Part shown: piece after piece, positions 19,483-30,513 of the stretch
Layout: each line of letters begins with the position of its first letter
How positions within the stretch are numbered: position 1 is the first letter of the stretch
DNA from: Chara braunii
Lineage: Eukaryota; Streptophyta; Charophyceae; Charales; Characeae
DNA length: 37,312 nucleotides
NCBI GenBank assembly: GCA_003427395.1
Contig: BFEA01000528.1
Coordinates: 263,153 to 300,464 of the forward strand
Direction of reading: 5' to 3'
Notes under the pieces: generated by a model
Seen by the model: only the letters and a program-made list of their open reading frames with translations
Told to the model about the DNA's origin: nothing
The model's database searches: none
Made by a program: the position numbers and the translations under genes

Positions 19483-21125
19483 TCAGCACTCCACCCACCT
19501 GCCTCACACTTGTGGCAGTGGTGTTGGGGCATTCACTTGGGTGAATGCTGGTTGGCTGTTGCATGCTGCTAGAGAGGTGCTGTTGGTGGAGACAGGCGGC
19601 GGCCATAGCTGGGAGGCTGGGAGTTTTGCCCCACCTATGTGTGTGCGTCGTGTATATGTGCTAGTGTTGTGGCCGGCGGGCTGCGTCACGGTCCAATCAG
19701 TGCGGCTAGCGGCACCTATTCTAGTGAAGTTGTGCTTCCAAACTACCGTCGAGGCGTCAAGACCTTCCAAAGGGAAGGTGCTGCCGGATTTGCCACACAT
19801 CGCCAATGGTTTTTTTTTTATATGAGTGTCGGGAGGTGTTGTCGCACTGACGGTGTGGCGACATCAAGGTCTCCATTTGGCGGCACGACAACGACAATAT
19901 TTTGTTTTTGTGAGGTTACGCTGCCAAATTTTGGCACAGCAGCGACACTTCGATGAGAAACTGCTGCCATTTTTTTGGCACGGAGATGTGATACCGGTTT
20001 CGGCGGCGCGATGAGCGGCAGTCCCGCTCTTAATTTTTAATGTGCGCAGTGATGTGGACTATTCTCTCATGATCCCGCAGTAGTATGGACACTGATGCAT
20101 ATTTGGGATTGTGCGGCAGTGGTGTGTGGGCCGGCACCATGAAGAAAGTGCAGAGTGAGTGTTCGCGGCAGTAGTTGTTTAGGCTCACGACACATGTGGT
20201 TTTGAGTCAGGGTCACCTTTATTTTTCTTGCGGCGCACGGTGTGAGAGGTACTAGTGTTTGCAACCATCCGATGGTACGATGACAACGTGGGACCGCCTG
20301 GATCATTTTTGGGACCAAAAGGGTTTGATTTTGAGATGAGACCAGCATTTTAGTGTGTTTTTTGTGAGTGGACATGGTGGTTGGAGGCGACGTGGACTTG
20401 TGGTTGGTTGGGGAGTATCCTTGGTGGTTAAGGTGCAGTGGAGACTGCAGTTGGGACCACCCGGGACATTGGAACCGGTCTAACCAAAGATAAGTTTGAG
20501 ATTTCGGGATCACTTGGAAACTCATTCGTGAGGACACCCTCCTGGAGAACTACCTCGCTCGAGTTATGTTGTGGCCCAACCTCTGCTCATTTGACACTTA
20601 GAGGAAGAGGTGAAATGTCATTCAGTGGAAAAATCACAACTTATGGAGTTGTGAGCCGCATATTTTTCTACGACGGTCATTTTCTTCGGATTGATATATT
20701 ACCCAACTTTCTTCAATAAGCCGGATCAAACTTCACTAAAGGTCAGTCAGTTGGTTGACTCAGATTTCCCTTCACACCTGTGTGAACCCACACTTTGTTT
20801 GACCTTGTTCTTTTGAATGTTCAAAAGAAAAGGTAGAGGAAATTTATATGAGTCATGCATGTGAATGGAAAAGTCCTGACTTATGTATGGGGTTGCATCG
20901 GTTTTCTTTGAACTTGGTTGTTTTGCTGAGTGCAAGTAGGTAGAAGAATGCGTGCAAAGGAGGTTGATTGTGTCTACCAGGGATGATGAAAAATATTGTT
21001 TTATTTCTACCTTTGACCTGCCTGCTTGTCAAAATGACTTGTTGTTTTTAAAAAAATTATTCAACTTGTGTCGTAGAATGAATTCGATCAGATAAGGTCA
21101 GACCGACTTTGACTTTTCCGTAGGA
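19483..21125. other. No gene recognised
   Basis: GCTGCCAAATTTTGGCA (about 19920) and CACAACTTATGGAGTTGTG (about 20635) are short dyads. No domain-bearing ORF is seen. Confidence 0.45.
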
Positions 21126-21671
21126 TTGAACCATTCTATCCCAAATGACCTTATTTTCTATACCTATCCAAATGGTTCTCATTCTCCATCTTCTTCTGTT
21201 TCTTTTCGTCCCAATTACCCTGAATCTAGAAGAATTGGGAATATCTTAAAACTACTTGCAGTGGACACATTCTCTATCTTCGGGAAGCATCTGGCCGGCC
21301 CTGTTATCGACCCAGAGTGGACCATTTTTACGAGGGGGTACTTTACCGATTCGATGAAGAGAGTCCGACTTCTAAGATCAGAGCTTCGTGCTCCTATCTC
21401 CGGGAAGCATCTGGCCGACCCAGTTATCGACCCAGAGTGGACCATTTTTACAGGGGGTTACTTCACCGATTCGATGAAGACAGTCCGACTTCTGAGATCC
21501 GAGCTTCGTGCTCGAGCGAGGAGTACCCCAAACCACTTTCTAGAGGGAGAGATATGCAACACCTCAAACAATGCACCTGATCAAGAATCATCCGCAAAAC
21601 GATATGTCATTCAAGAAAGATTGGAAGCATACGGAAACATGTGTATGTGCCTAATCTTAAGTCAGCGATAG
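21126..21671 (+). CDS. Possible exon or partial ORF with 2 x 40-residue repeat
   Basis: An open frame of about 181 codons with no ATG at its start (the first codon shown is TTG), so if real it is an exon or a decayed gene. I recognise no family. A 120-bp, 40-codon unit is duplicated in frame (21279-21398 and 21399-21518). It includes GKHLA, PVIDPEWTIFT, GYFTDSMK and VRLLRSELRA. The two units differ at ten sites; six are third-position and synonymous, which suggests that selection acted on the protein after duplication. The tail (about 21520-21671) is Ser/Asn-rich. No signal peptide or membrane segment is seen. TAG at 21669 ends it. Confidence 0.4.
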   Translation: MNHSIPNDLIFYTYPNGSHSPSSSVSFRPNYPESRRIGNILKLLAVDTFSIFGKHLAGPVIDPEWTIFTRGYFTDSMKRVRLLRSELRAPISGKHLADPVIDPEWTIFTGGYFTDSMKTVRLLRSELRARARSTPNHFLEGEICNTSNNAPDQESSAKRYVIQERLEAYGNMCMCLILSQR

Positions 21672-23455
21672 GGTGAAATGAATGACTTTGGCAACGCGTC
21701 TCATCAAGTCAAAATTCATGCAACCGATTACCTTGTCATGCATTAATGTTATGTCAGTAGCCGACTCCTTGTTGGTTGTTGTATGATTGTTTTGTGGAGT
21801 TCGACCTGAGATGGCCGAATTTTATTTCGACCTTGTGTGATTGGATGTATGAGATGATAATTTGGATTATTTCAGTTAGCATCGTAGCTTGGGTATGCGT
21901 TCTATCGACTACAGTCGAATCCGTTTTATGTAATTATGTATGGATGTTACAACTTTCCTTTGACCGTGAGTCTAAGGGACCAGGATGAAATGTGGTTTTC
22001 ACACTTGGTTGAGACCGTCCTAGTCGACCGACGTCCATTTCGTACTTAGGAAATCAACGCCCTAAGGATCGGACGACGTTCATGTCCACTTAGCATTAAC
22101 CAAGCGTATCTATACTACAGCGAACGAGCAAACGCCCTCAGTTGACCTACCTTCGCGACTGCATATAAAAACTTTCGCACGTGGGTCAGTAAACATGGTC
22201 GAGAGAGTTCCCGCACTTTGCAAAAAAGGCGGGAGTTGATGCGCTTGACACCGTCAGTAGACCCTGGTCAGAGACCCAACAAACCAAAACTACAGTCTCA
22301 GTGATAGCCTCAACATTCAGCCCTTCGACCGGGACTTGATGAAGCGGCTTCCTCCTTTGCGTCCGGATCTGCATTCTCATTCTGTCCAATCCCCTCTCCT
22401 GCTGACAACGAAAGAGCACGGTCGTCACAGTTGTCACCACGACTGTTTTCTCGATCGCCGTCAACTTCGCACGCTCGTTGTCGTCGCCACCCTCCATCGA
22501 CACGCATGTTGTAATGCTCATCAACTACCAAAATACAACAGTTGACGAACTCGCCACGACCGTGGTAACCTCGCTGCCGAGTCGCCGACGACGTTCCCCG
22601 CATGTGCTTGACTCTACACATACGCGCAGCGGCAAGAAGAGGCGATGGCGATAGACCTTCGATTAGTGACGATTTATAACGACTTCACTGCATCAAATGC
22701 CCATTTCCACTATCGTCAGTATGAACGCCACCTGCCCCACGTTGTCGTCGCAACATCCAGCACCCAATTTAAAATTTGATTTTCGAACTGGGATGTTCGT
22801 TTCTTCTTAAGTTATTTTTTTATCCCGCTGCCAGGGCCTTTCAAATTTTCCCGCCTTCGGCAGCTTGACCACACCGTTGCGAGACAGACATCACCCAACG
22901 GACCAAGCCATTCCTCCCCCCCCAGCCAACCATAATATTATGAAAATGGCCGCATCCTCGGGAGACCACACCGAGAATAAGTGGAATGACGGCGGAAATT
23001 TCCTTCAAAACCCTGGAGGAAACTTCCTTTGGCCCCAAGGACGCCAGAAGGTGTGTCTAACGAGCTCCAAGGTTATTTCACTTTACTATTATACCAAGGT
23101 TATTTCACTTTAAATGTTATACCAAGGTTACTGAGGTTGGGGATGACATTGGTCGGGAGTGCCTTTCTCTGCCCAGTACTGCTGCAGTTCTCATGTAAGG
23201 GACGCCGGGCCCGCTTCCCGGTCTTAATTGAAAGTTGTGTTTTTTTAATTAAAAAAAAAATTGGTTATTTGAACTTATTTCACTTTTACTGTTATACAGA
23301 AGAAAAGGGTGGGGAGGAAGTCATTGTCGTCCTCCAAGACGTCCATTAAAATCGGAACGATACAGAGAAGATTACCAATTTAGCATGACCTCTATGCAAG
23401 GACAGCACAGACAATAAAAAAACGGTCCACATTTTTATTTTAAAAAATGGAAAGT
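21672..23455. other. No gene recognised; one dispersed-repeat copy
   Basis: About 22021-22180 is a diverged copy of about 16022-16195. AAGGTTATTTCACTTTA-like text recurs at about 23070, 23095 and 23275. ORFs in 22186-22621 lie in overlapping frames on both strands and show no domain. Confidence 0.45.
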
Positions 23456-23826
23456 TTTCAAATTACCCCTCCGACTTCCATTTATTTGCAGTATACCCCT
23501 CCCACAGTCGTCTTACCCTGTTGTACCCCTGGGTCATCAGAAGCGTCCAGCAGACCCCTATCAATGAGGGGTGCGACTTTCCAGCATGCCCCTCTGGCCA
23601 TTGGTGGCACTCATCCCCTGGCCCTGGAAGGGGAGCTACCCGTGGATACTGGAAATTTGGAACCGGTATGGCAGTACCGGTAGGGGCATATTGAGCATAT
23701 TTCAGGCCCAAACGACACGAAGGGTTTTCCGGAAACTTCAATCGTTAACAAAGGGGCGCGATAGGGTAGGTCAGCCGTCAGAGGGGCATACCGCAAATAA
23801 ATGGAAGTCGGAGGGGCATTTCAAAA
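23456..23826. mobile_element. Non-autonomous TIR element, about 355 bp
   Basis: The ends 23464-23818 are inverted over about 30 bases: left TACCCCTCCGACTTCCATTT, right its complement with one change near the tip. Flanks TTTCAAAT (23456-23463) and TTTCAAAA (23819-23826) look like a 7-8 bp target duplication. There is no transposase. The superfamily is unsettled (hAT or Mutator-like). Confidence 0.75.
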
Positions 23827-24117
23827 AAATTCGCAAACAGAAAAGCGGGAAAGCAAAAGGAGAGTCACCGCCGTACAAACACCCTACACATTTATGGGGT
23901 TTTTTTTTTTTCAATAGAAGTTTATCATTTCATTTCACATGGAAATAATAGGTCAAAGATTCCTCACAGACAACCCGGAAAATGCTGAGGCCATTACCCA
24001 GCTTCGGCTTGTGCTGGAAACAGGGTCCAGTGTCCCTGAGTTTTCCGATACGAAACTTCTATCAAAAACTCATGAAGCACACAAGCTGGCATAACCACAA
24101 TCAGCGCTCTTCTCAGG

Positions 24118-24118
<1 letters not shown>

Positions 24119-24182
<64 letters not shown>

Positions 24183-24368
24183 ATTATATATCCCCTCTTT
24201 GAAGCGTTCTAGCCTAGAATGCCCTATTTTTCGATTATTCTACTCGATTATGTGCTACCACATCACCCTCGTAACCTGATCTGAGCTGGTCTACATTGTC
24301 TACTACATCGTCGATATCCGCTACGAACTCAAGCGATCTAATCAAAGCGGTTGTACCCTATTCTACGT

Positions 24369-24434
<66 letters not shown>

Positions 24435-24599
24435 TGTGTGTTCTCTAACTCCTCTCCATAACGACTCCCTTTTCCAGGTTGTTGCTCGACGACATCGATA
24501 TTCCCTGCTCCACTAGATGACATGTTGCGGCTTCGCTCGCAAAAGCAAATGCGTCAGGTGATGCACGACGGGGGGAGGCAACCAACCGATGGAAACTCA

Positions 24600-24653
<54 letters not shown>
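24119..24653. repeat. Three CT-type microsatellites
   Basis: (CT)n at about 24120-24179, (CT)n at about 24371-24431, and a compound (TC)n(AC)n at about 24597-24653. Confidence 0.97.
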
Positions 24654-24655
<2 letters not shown>

Positions 24656-24718
24656 GAGAAAAACTGAAAAAACTTGCGCCACGTGGCAAAGCCATGTGGT
24701 GGCATTTCGCACCTTTAG

Positions 24719-25010
24719 CAACCCCCCCCGCTCCCCCGACTTTCCCCCTAACTTATCCTTTTCTCCCTCCTTTCCCTCCTCTATGTTTTCCCCACTGCTC
24801 GTCCTTCCCCTCTCTCCCCCCCGTCCGTCTCCTCCTCCTCCATCTCTTTCTCCCTTCCTACCCTCCCTACCTCCCTCCTTCTCGGCTTTCACCTCCCTGT
24901 ACCTTCCTGCTGTTACTTTTCCTCCTCCTCCTCCTCCCCCTCGTTCCCGCTGTTCTCGTCGTTCGTCCTCCATTCTCCCACTCCTCGTCCTCTATCCACG
25001 ATGCTTCCAC
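24719..25010 (+). repeat. Polypyrimidine tract
   Basis: About 290 bases are almost all C and T on the plus strand, with C-runs. This is triplex-prone sequence. Long open frames through it are compositional. Confidence 0.85.
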
Positions 25011-25123
25011 GCATCCTCCCTGTTTGCCCCCCACCCTTCCTTGCAGGGCATGCTTAGCAAGTAAGAGCAGCATAGGCTACTTGATCCTCGTCGTCCTTGT
25101 CATCCTCGTGTTCCTCTTCCACT

Positions 25124-25322
25124 NNNNNNNNNNNNNNNNNNNNNNNNNNNNNNNNNNNNNNNNNNNNNNNNNNNNNNNNNNNNNNNNNNNNNNNNNNNNN
25201 NNNNNNNNNNNNNNNNNNNNNNNNNNNNNNNNNNNNNNNNNNNNNNNNNNNNNNNNNNNNNNNNNNNNNNNNNNNNNNNNNNNNNNNNNNNNNNNNNNNN
25301 NNNNNNNNNNNNNNNNNNNNNN
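25124..25322. other. Assembly gap, 199 N
   Basis: Sequence unknown. It sits between C/T-rich DNA and a TC/AC microsatellite. Confidence 1.
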
Positions 25323-25393
<71 letters not shown>

Positions 25394-25562
25394 ATCAATG
25401 TATAGAGGGGGAAGGAAAAAGAAAAAGACGAAAACAGATCACCCTCTCTCTCTCTCAATGTATGGAGGGGGAAGAAAAAAAAGAAAAACAAATCTCTCTC
25501 TCTCTCCCTCTCCCTCTCTCTCTCTCTCAATGTGTGGAGGGGGAAGAAAAGAAGAAAGAAAA

Positions 25563-25598
<36 letters not shown>

Positions 25599-25610
25599 CA
25601 AAGAATCGTC
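25323..25610. repeat. (TC)n(AC)n plus three CT/purine composite units
   Basis: TC then AC repeats run to about 25392. Three units follow, each with AATGTATGGAGGGGGAAG (or a variant), an A/G-rich tail and a CT run, at about 25396, 25457 and 25529. Confidence 0.9.
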
Positions 25611-26950
25611 TTTGCCGGGCGGAGAGAAGACAGCGGGCGGGGCGGGTGGAGGCCGAGCGGAGGAGCGGAGGTGGGCGGAGGGGCGGAGGTGGGCGGACGA
25701 GCGGAGGCGATGGGCGGAGGAGCGGAGGCGATGGGCGGAGGGGCCGAGGAGCGGCGGGCGAGCGGAGGCGATGGGCGGAGGAGCGGAGGCGATGGGCGGA
25801 GGAGCGGAGGAGCGGAGGCGGGCGGAGGCGATGGAAGGAGGAGCGGAGGCGGGCGGAGGCGATCGAAGGAGCGGAGGCTAGCAGAGGAGCGGAGGAGGGC
25901 GGAGGCGATGGGCGGAGGAGCGGACGACGGAGGCGATGGGCGGAGGCACGGAGGAGAGGAGGCACGGAGGAGCGGAGGTGATGGCCGAAGGAGCGGAGGC
26001 AGGCGGAGGAGCGGAGGCAGGCAGAGGAGCGGAGGCAATCGGTGGAGAAGCGCGCGGCGGAGGAACGGAGGCAATGAGTGGAGAAGCGGAGGCGCGAGGA
26101 GAGCGGAGGCACACGGAGGAGCGGAGGCGGGTGTGCAGGAGCGGAGGCGATGGGTGGAGGAGCGGAGGCGTGCGGAGGGGCGGAGGCGGGCGGAGGGGCG
26201 GAGATGGGCGAAGCAGCGGAGGCGATGGGTGAAGGAGCGGAGGCGATGGGTGGAGGAGTGGAGGAGCGAAGGCGGGCGGAGGCGATCGGAAGAGCGATGG
26301 GAGCAGCGGAGGTGATGGGCGGAGGAGCGAAGGTGATGGGCGGAGGAGCGGAGGCGATTGGAGGAGCGGAGGGGGGCAAAGGCGATGGGCGGAGGAGCGG
26401 AGGAGCGGAGGCGATGGGCAGAGGCGTGGAGGAGAGGAGGCGCGGAGCAGCGGAGGCGGGCGAAGGCAATCGGCGGAGGAGCGGAGGCGATGGGCGGAGG
26501 AACGGAGGCGGGCGAAGGCAATGGGCGGAGGAGCGGAGGCGATGGGCGGAGGAGAGGAGGCGGGCGAAGGAGCGGAGGCGGGCGGAGGCAATGGGCGAAG
26601 GAGCGGAGGCAGGCGGAGGAGCGGAGGCAGGCGGAGGAGCGGAGGCTATGGGCGAAGAAGCGGAGGCGATGGGAACGAAGGCGATGAGAGAAGAGGAGGT
26701 GGGCGGAGGAGCGATAAGAGGAGCGGAGGCGATGGGCGGAGAAGAGGAGGCGAACGAAGGAGCGGAGGCAGGCGGAGGCGATGGGCAGAGCGGAGGAGCG
26801 GAGGAGCGGAGGCGGGGGGAGGAGCAGAGGCGATGGGCGAAGCGGAGAAGCCGAGGTGGGCGGAGGAGCGAAGGCGAGAGGCGGAGGTGGGTGGAGGAGC
26901 GATGGGAGGAGCGGAGGCGATGGGCGGCGGAGGACCGGAGGAGCGGAGGT
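25611..26950 (+). repeat. GC-rich minisatellite, block 1 (GGCGGAGGAGCGGAGGCGAT-like)
   Basis: Degenerate tandem units of about 12-24 bp, built from GGCGGAGGAGC and GGAGGCGATG, fill this block. The plus strand is nearly all G and A with C. Stop codons are rare in either direction, so ORFs approaching 900 codons open by composition. None has a start, domain or codon pattern of a gene. Confidence 0.95.
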
Positions 26951-27884
26951 GATGGGCGGCGGAGGTTGGCGGAGCGGGCGGCGGAGGTTGGCAGATGGGC
27001 GGCGGAGGTTGGCGGAGCGGGAGGCGATGGGCGGCGGAGGTTGGCGGAGCGGGAGGCGATGGACGACGGAGGTTGGCGGAGCGGGAGGCGATGGGCGGCG
27101 GAGGTTGGCGGAGCGGGAGGCGATGGGCGGTAGAGGTTGGCGGAGTGGGCGGCGGAGGTCGGCACGATGGGCGGTGGAGGTTGGCGGAGCGGGCGACGGA
27201 GCTTGGCAGAGCGGGAGGTGGAGGTTGGCGGCGCGTGAGGGCAGCGGAGGTGGGCGGCGCGGGAGGGCAGAGGAGGTTGGCGGAGCGAGAGGCGAGTGGG
27301 CGGAGGCGATGGGCGGCGGAGGTTGGCGGAGCGGGCGGCGAAGGTCGGCAGAGCGAGCGGCGGAGGTTGGCAGAGCGGGAGGGCGGCGGAGGTGGGCGGA
27401 GCGGGCAGCGAAGGTTGAGGTTGGCGGAGCGGGTGGAGGCGATGGGCGGTGGAGGTTGGCGAAGCGGGAGGCGAAGGTTGGCGGAGCGGGCAGCGGATGT
27501 GGGCGGAGCGGGCGAAGGTGGGCGGAGCGGGCGGGGGAGGTGGGCGGAGCAGGCAGCGAAGGTTGAGGTTGGCGGAGCGGGTGGAGGCGATGGGCGGTGG
27601 AGGTTGGCGAAGCGGGAGGCGAAGGTTGGCGGAGCGGGCAGCGGATGTGGGCGGAGCGGGCGAAGGTGGGCGGAGCGGGCGGTGGAGGTGGGCGGAGCAG
27701 GCAGCGAAGGTTGAGGTTGGCGGAGCGGGTGGAGGCGATGGGCGGTGGAGGTTGGCGGAGCGGTCGACGGAGGTTAGCGGAGCGAGCAGCGGAGGTGGGC
27801 AGAGCGGGCGAAGGTGGGCGGAGCGGGCGGCGCAGGTGAGCGGAGCGGGCGGCGGAGGTGGGTGGAGCGGGCGGGCCCGCCCGT
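26951..27884 (+). repeat. GC-rich minisatellite, block 2, with 148-bp higher-order unit
   Basis: The unit changes to GGCGGCGGAGGTTGGCGGAG. A higher-order unit marked by CAGCGAAGGTTGAGGTTGGC starts at 27406, 27554 and 27702, an exact 148-bp spacing. A 51-base piece of it (27431-27481, again 27579-27629) reappears after the adapter at the window end. Confidence 0.93.
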
Positions 27885-27919
<35 letters not shown>

Positions 27920-28002
27920 AACACACGTGCGCGCGCGCACACACACGCGCGCGCGCGCACACACCCACCCACACACACACACACACGCACCTCTCTCTCT
28001 CC

Positions 28003-28045
<43 letters not shown>

Positions 28046-28046
28046 A
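27885..28046. repeat. Compound TC/AC/GC microsatellite, Z-DNA-prone
   Basis: TC repeats to 27904, alternating AC/GC to about 27990 with long (GC)n, then CT to 28020 and CA to 28046. The alternating purine-pyrimidine core favours Z-DNA. Confidence 0.9.
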
Positions 28047-28464
28047 TAGAGGGGATAGGGAATAAGGGAGTACGAATTGACTAATTTGAGTCGGCCATCA
28101 CGTAGTCGAGTCCAGTCCACCTCGAAAAAGCAGCACCGACATCACCTTCAAAGAAAGCACCTTTCCCAACACAGACCCGGACACAGAGAGAGAGAGGGTA
28201 GTAGGTCCGGTTGTCGATAGTGGGCGTTGAGAGAGAGAGAGAAAGAGGGCGTCGTCGATAGCGAGGGCGTAGAGCGAGCGCGTAGCGTTAGGTCGTAGGT
28301 CCGTTTGTCGATAGCGTAGCGAGCATCGTAGGCCCGTTTGTCGGTAGCGTAGGCCTTCGACGAACAGGGTAGGGTCGAAAGAAACGTTGCCACGGTAGGG
28401 TTTTCCCGCCCTCCACTCGCCTGCAACGGGCGGCGACGGCCTGGGCCTACCGGCTGGTCCTACA
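28047..28464. other. No gene recognised
   Basis: GTCGATAGCG-like phrases recur between about 28210 and 28350. No convincing ORF or RNA gene is seen. Confidence 0.5.
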
Positions 28465-28643
28465 GATCGCAAGTCGATCCGGGCTGTTCGGCAGACCCGA
28501 CGGTCCGAATGTTTGCGCGATCTTAAGATCGCGCGTCGATCCGGGCCGTTCGGCAGGCCCGACGGTCCAGATATGTTTGCGCGATCTTAAAGTCTTAAAG
28601 TCTTAAGATCGCGCGAACATCCGGACCGTCGGCCCGAACGGCC
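28465..28643. repeat. Tandem 62-bp unit and large foldback
   Basis: A unit starting GATCGC and containing GACGGTCC occurs at 28465 and 28527. The second copy pairs with an inverted copy: arms 28544-28590 and 28603-28643, with a few mismatches, around a 12-nt loop. Cruciform-prone and MITE-like, but no target duplication was found. Confidence 0.7.
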
Positions 28644-29270
28644 TGGATTTCAGATTTGTCCCCTTAGTGATTTTAATAGTGTAGGGATACGCTGTCCATT
28701 CGCACAGTCCGGTGAATCTCGTCCATGTTCCTTGTACATTGTTCGCAGTCCGCCGAAAGATCTTTGTTCCATGGCTACGCCAGACCCGGACCCGGGACAT
28801 AGAGAGCGCATGTCCGGACCCCCCAAAAACGCATAAATGGGCCTGAAAAACCCCCAAAACAATTTTGGGGACTTGGCTCCTCAATGGGGAAGGGTCCTGG
28901 ACTTTTTTTTTTTTTTTTTTCCCTCGAAATTTCGCAGATCCGGACCTTCCAGACCGGATGTCTGGAGTCCGGACTGAATCCAGACCGTCTGGACGGCGGT
29001 CCGGACGTTGGATCGTAGCCATGCTTTTTTTACTATTTTCACAGCAATTTGCTTGTCGCATAGACGAAGTAGAAGAAATGTTAACAAACCATCGTATTTC
29101 CAAACGACGACTTGTAGATTGTCCAATTGGTAATTCAACTAGCTGACTAAGGTTGGATTGACTGGAACTGGCAAACTCGTTGTCGTAGGTTCAAAATTTA
29201 AATCGTACATTCCAGATATTACACTGTAATAAAAAAACAGAGTTTGATCCCGTCTCAGAGTGAACGCTGC
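28644..29270. other. No gene recognised
   Basis: GGTCCGGACGTTGGATCG-like and TCCGGAC palindromic phrases (28935-29015) echo the foldback upstream and may be the far end of the same element. A T-run lies at about 28902-28920. Confidence 0.4.
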
Positions 29271-29650
29271 TAGTACCTTTTCCACTTCAGAAATGAGGGA
29301 AAACACCCGTTCCCGAAGAATTCGGAGGCCGGGCCTGACGACGGCCGGGCTAGCGATTCGCTTAAACCACTAGTACCTTTGCCGGTTCAGAAATGAGTGA
29401 AAAAGCCCATTCCCGAAGAATTCAGAGGTCGAGCCCGACGACGGCTGCCATTGATAAACCTAACCAACGACCGTCGATTCCTTTTGGCCTCCCCAAAGGT
29501 CGGAGGCCTACCTTTGCCGGTTCAGAAATGAGTGAAAACGCCCATTCCCAAAGGATTCAGAGGTCGAGCCCGACGACAGCTGCCATTGATAAACCTAACC
29601 GACGACTGTCGATTCATTTTGGCCTCCCCAAAGGTCGGAGGCCTGATATT
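29271..29650. repeat. Three-unit tandem repeat
   Basis: A unit starting TACCTTTGCCGGTTCAGAAA begins at 29274 (diverged and shorter), 29374 and 29509. The last two are 135 bp apart, a multiple of three, so the frame stays open (29393-29659). Only two of seven differences are synonymous, so there is no coding signal. Confidence 0.85.
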
Positions 29651-30078
29651 TTTCTGTAACATCAAAGGTACTTGTGGCTTAAAGCACTAGTACCTCCAAA
29701 CCTGATTTTTTTGCCGACCCTGAATTTCACTGCACTCCGAGTTCTACCGCGCCTGGGTCCCACTCCATTTTCTTTTTGGTACTCTCACGGGAACCAAAAA
29801 AAGAAAAGAAGAAGCTGCGGCTGTTACTCGCAAAACAAGAAAACACGAAAAAAGAAACAAAGCTCCGGCCGCCGTGATTGCAGTTGTATACATTCTTCTG
29901 GAAGTGGCAGTGTGAGTGTGCCCTCAGTGAGGGCATCTCAGCCCCGTGGCCAGGTTGTCATATTCCAGAAACACAAATAAAAAAAATAAAAATAATAAAA
30001 AATAAAAAAACAGAAACACGGATTCGGCCGTGAAAATGGCTGGATACATTCCTCAGAGGAAACACAGCTTGAGCAGAT
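29651..30078. other. No gene recognised; part of a duplicated segment
   Basis: ATGGCTGGATACATTCCT (about 30035) and its surroundings recur at about 30660. The second copy is followed by GGTAAGT, a splice-donor-like string. No exon chain could be built. Confidence 0.4.
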
Positions 30079-30513
30079 ATAGGGCCTCGCTGCACTACTC
30101 TAGACTCTCGAATTTTCGAGAGTGGGACGTCGCTGCACTTGCTCTCGATCGGAAAACTCTCGAAACCCGATCGAGAGCTGTCAGCGGGCACTCTATATCG
30201 CCACTCTCGAAACATCGAGAGTAGCCCGCCTGCAAAACAGGAATTCACAAGTGTCCTCGGGAGTTGCCCGCCGATGGGCTCGTTTTTCGAAAGTGGACCT
30301 CCTGTCCCGGCGGTCAGACTTTGTGCCCTACCACAGTGGTGCAGCTCTTCTGTCGAGTGGGACGACGCGCAGGGCTTGGATAGTTCATCTAGTGTGACAG
30401 TTTATAGAGTAAGTGCAGCGAAGGCGGCTATTTCGAGAGTCTCGCCTCTCTGACAATGCTAGACGAACTCTCAAAATATTTCGAGAGTCTAGAGTAGTGC
30501 AGCAAGGCCCATA
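30079..30513. mobile_element. Tourist/Harbinger-like MITE, 429 bp
   Basis: Element 30082-30510. The ends are inverted over about 30 bases with one mismatch near the tip (left GGGCCTCGCTGCACTACTCT). The 3-bp flanks are ATA on both sides (30079-30081, 30511-30513). Several CTCTCGA/TCGAGAG hairpins lie inside. A GGGC-type end with a 3-bp duplication suggests PIF/Harbinger; the superfamily is tentative. No transposase. Confidence 0.7.

Noticed and set aside
19220-19825. 201-codon open frame
   Set aside because: Starts with TTG, spans a promoter-like TATA/dyad, and shows no domain.
23505-23540. CTGATGA on the minus strand as a fourth hammerhead
   Set aside because: No GAAA at a usable distance and no stem II.
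24589-25881. 430-codon plus-strand ORF
   Set aside because: It runs through microsatellite, polypyrimidine tract, 199 Ns and minisatellite.
25357-28120. Two overlapping minus-strand ORFs near 900 codons and several plus-strand ORFs of 140-350 codons
   Set aside because: They translate a GC-rich minisatellite in different frames, giving only Pro/Ala/Ser/Arg or Glu/Arg/Gly repeats. Openness follows from composition.
29393-29659. 88-codon ORF over a 135-bp tandem repeat
   Set aside because: The period is a multiple of three, so the frame stays open passively; most differences between units change the amino acid.
30091-30503. CACTA transposon ends (CACTACTCTAG)
   Set aside because: Inverted similarity extends beyond CACTA on both sides, to GGGCC, and the 3-bp direct flanks fit the longer ends.
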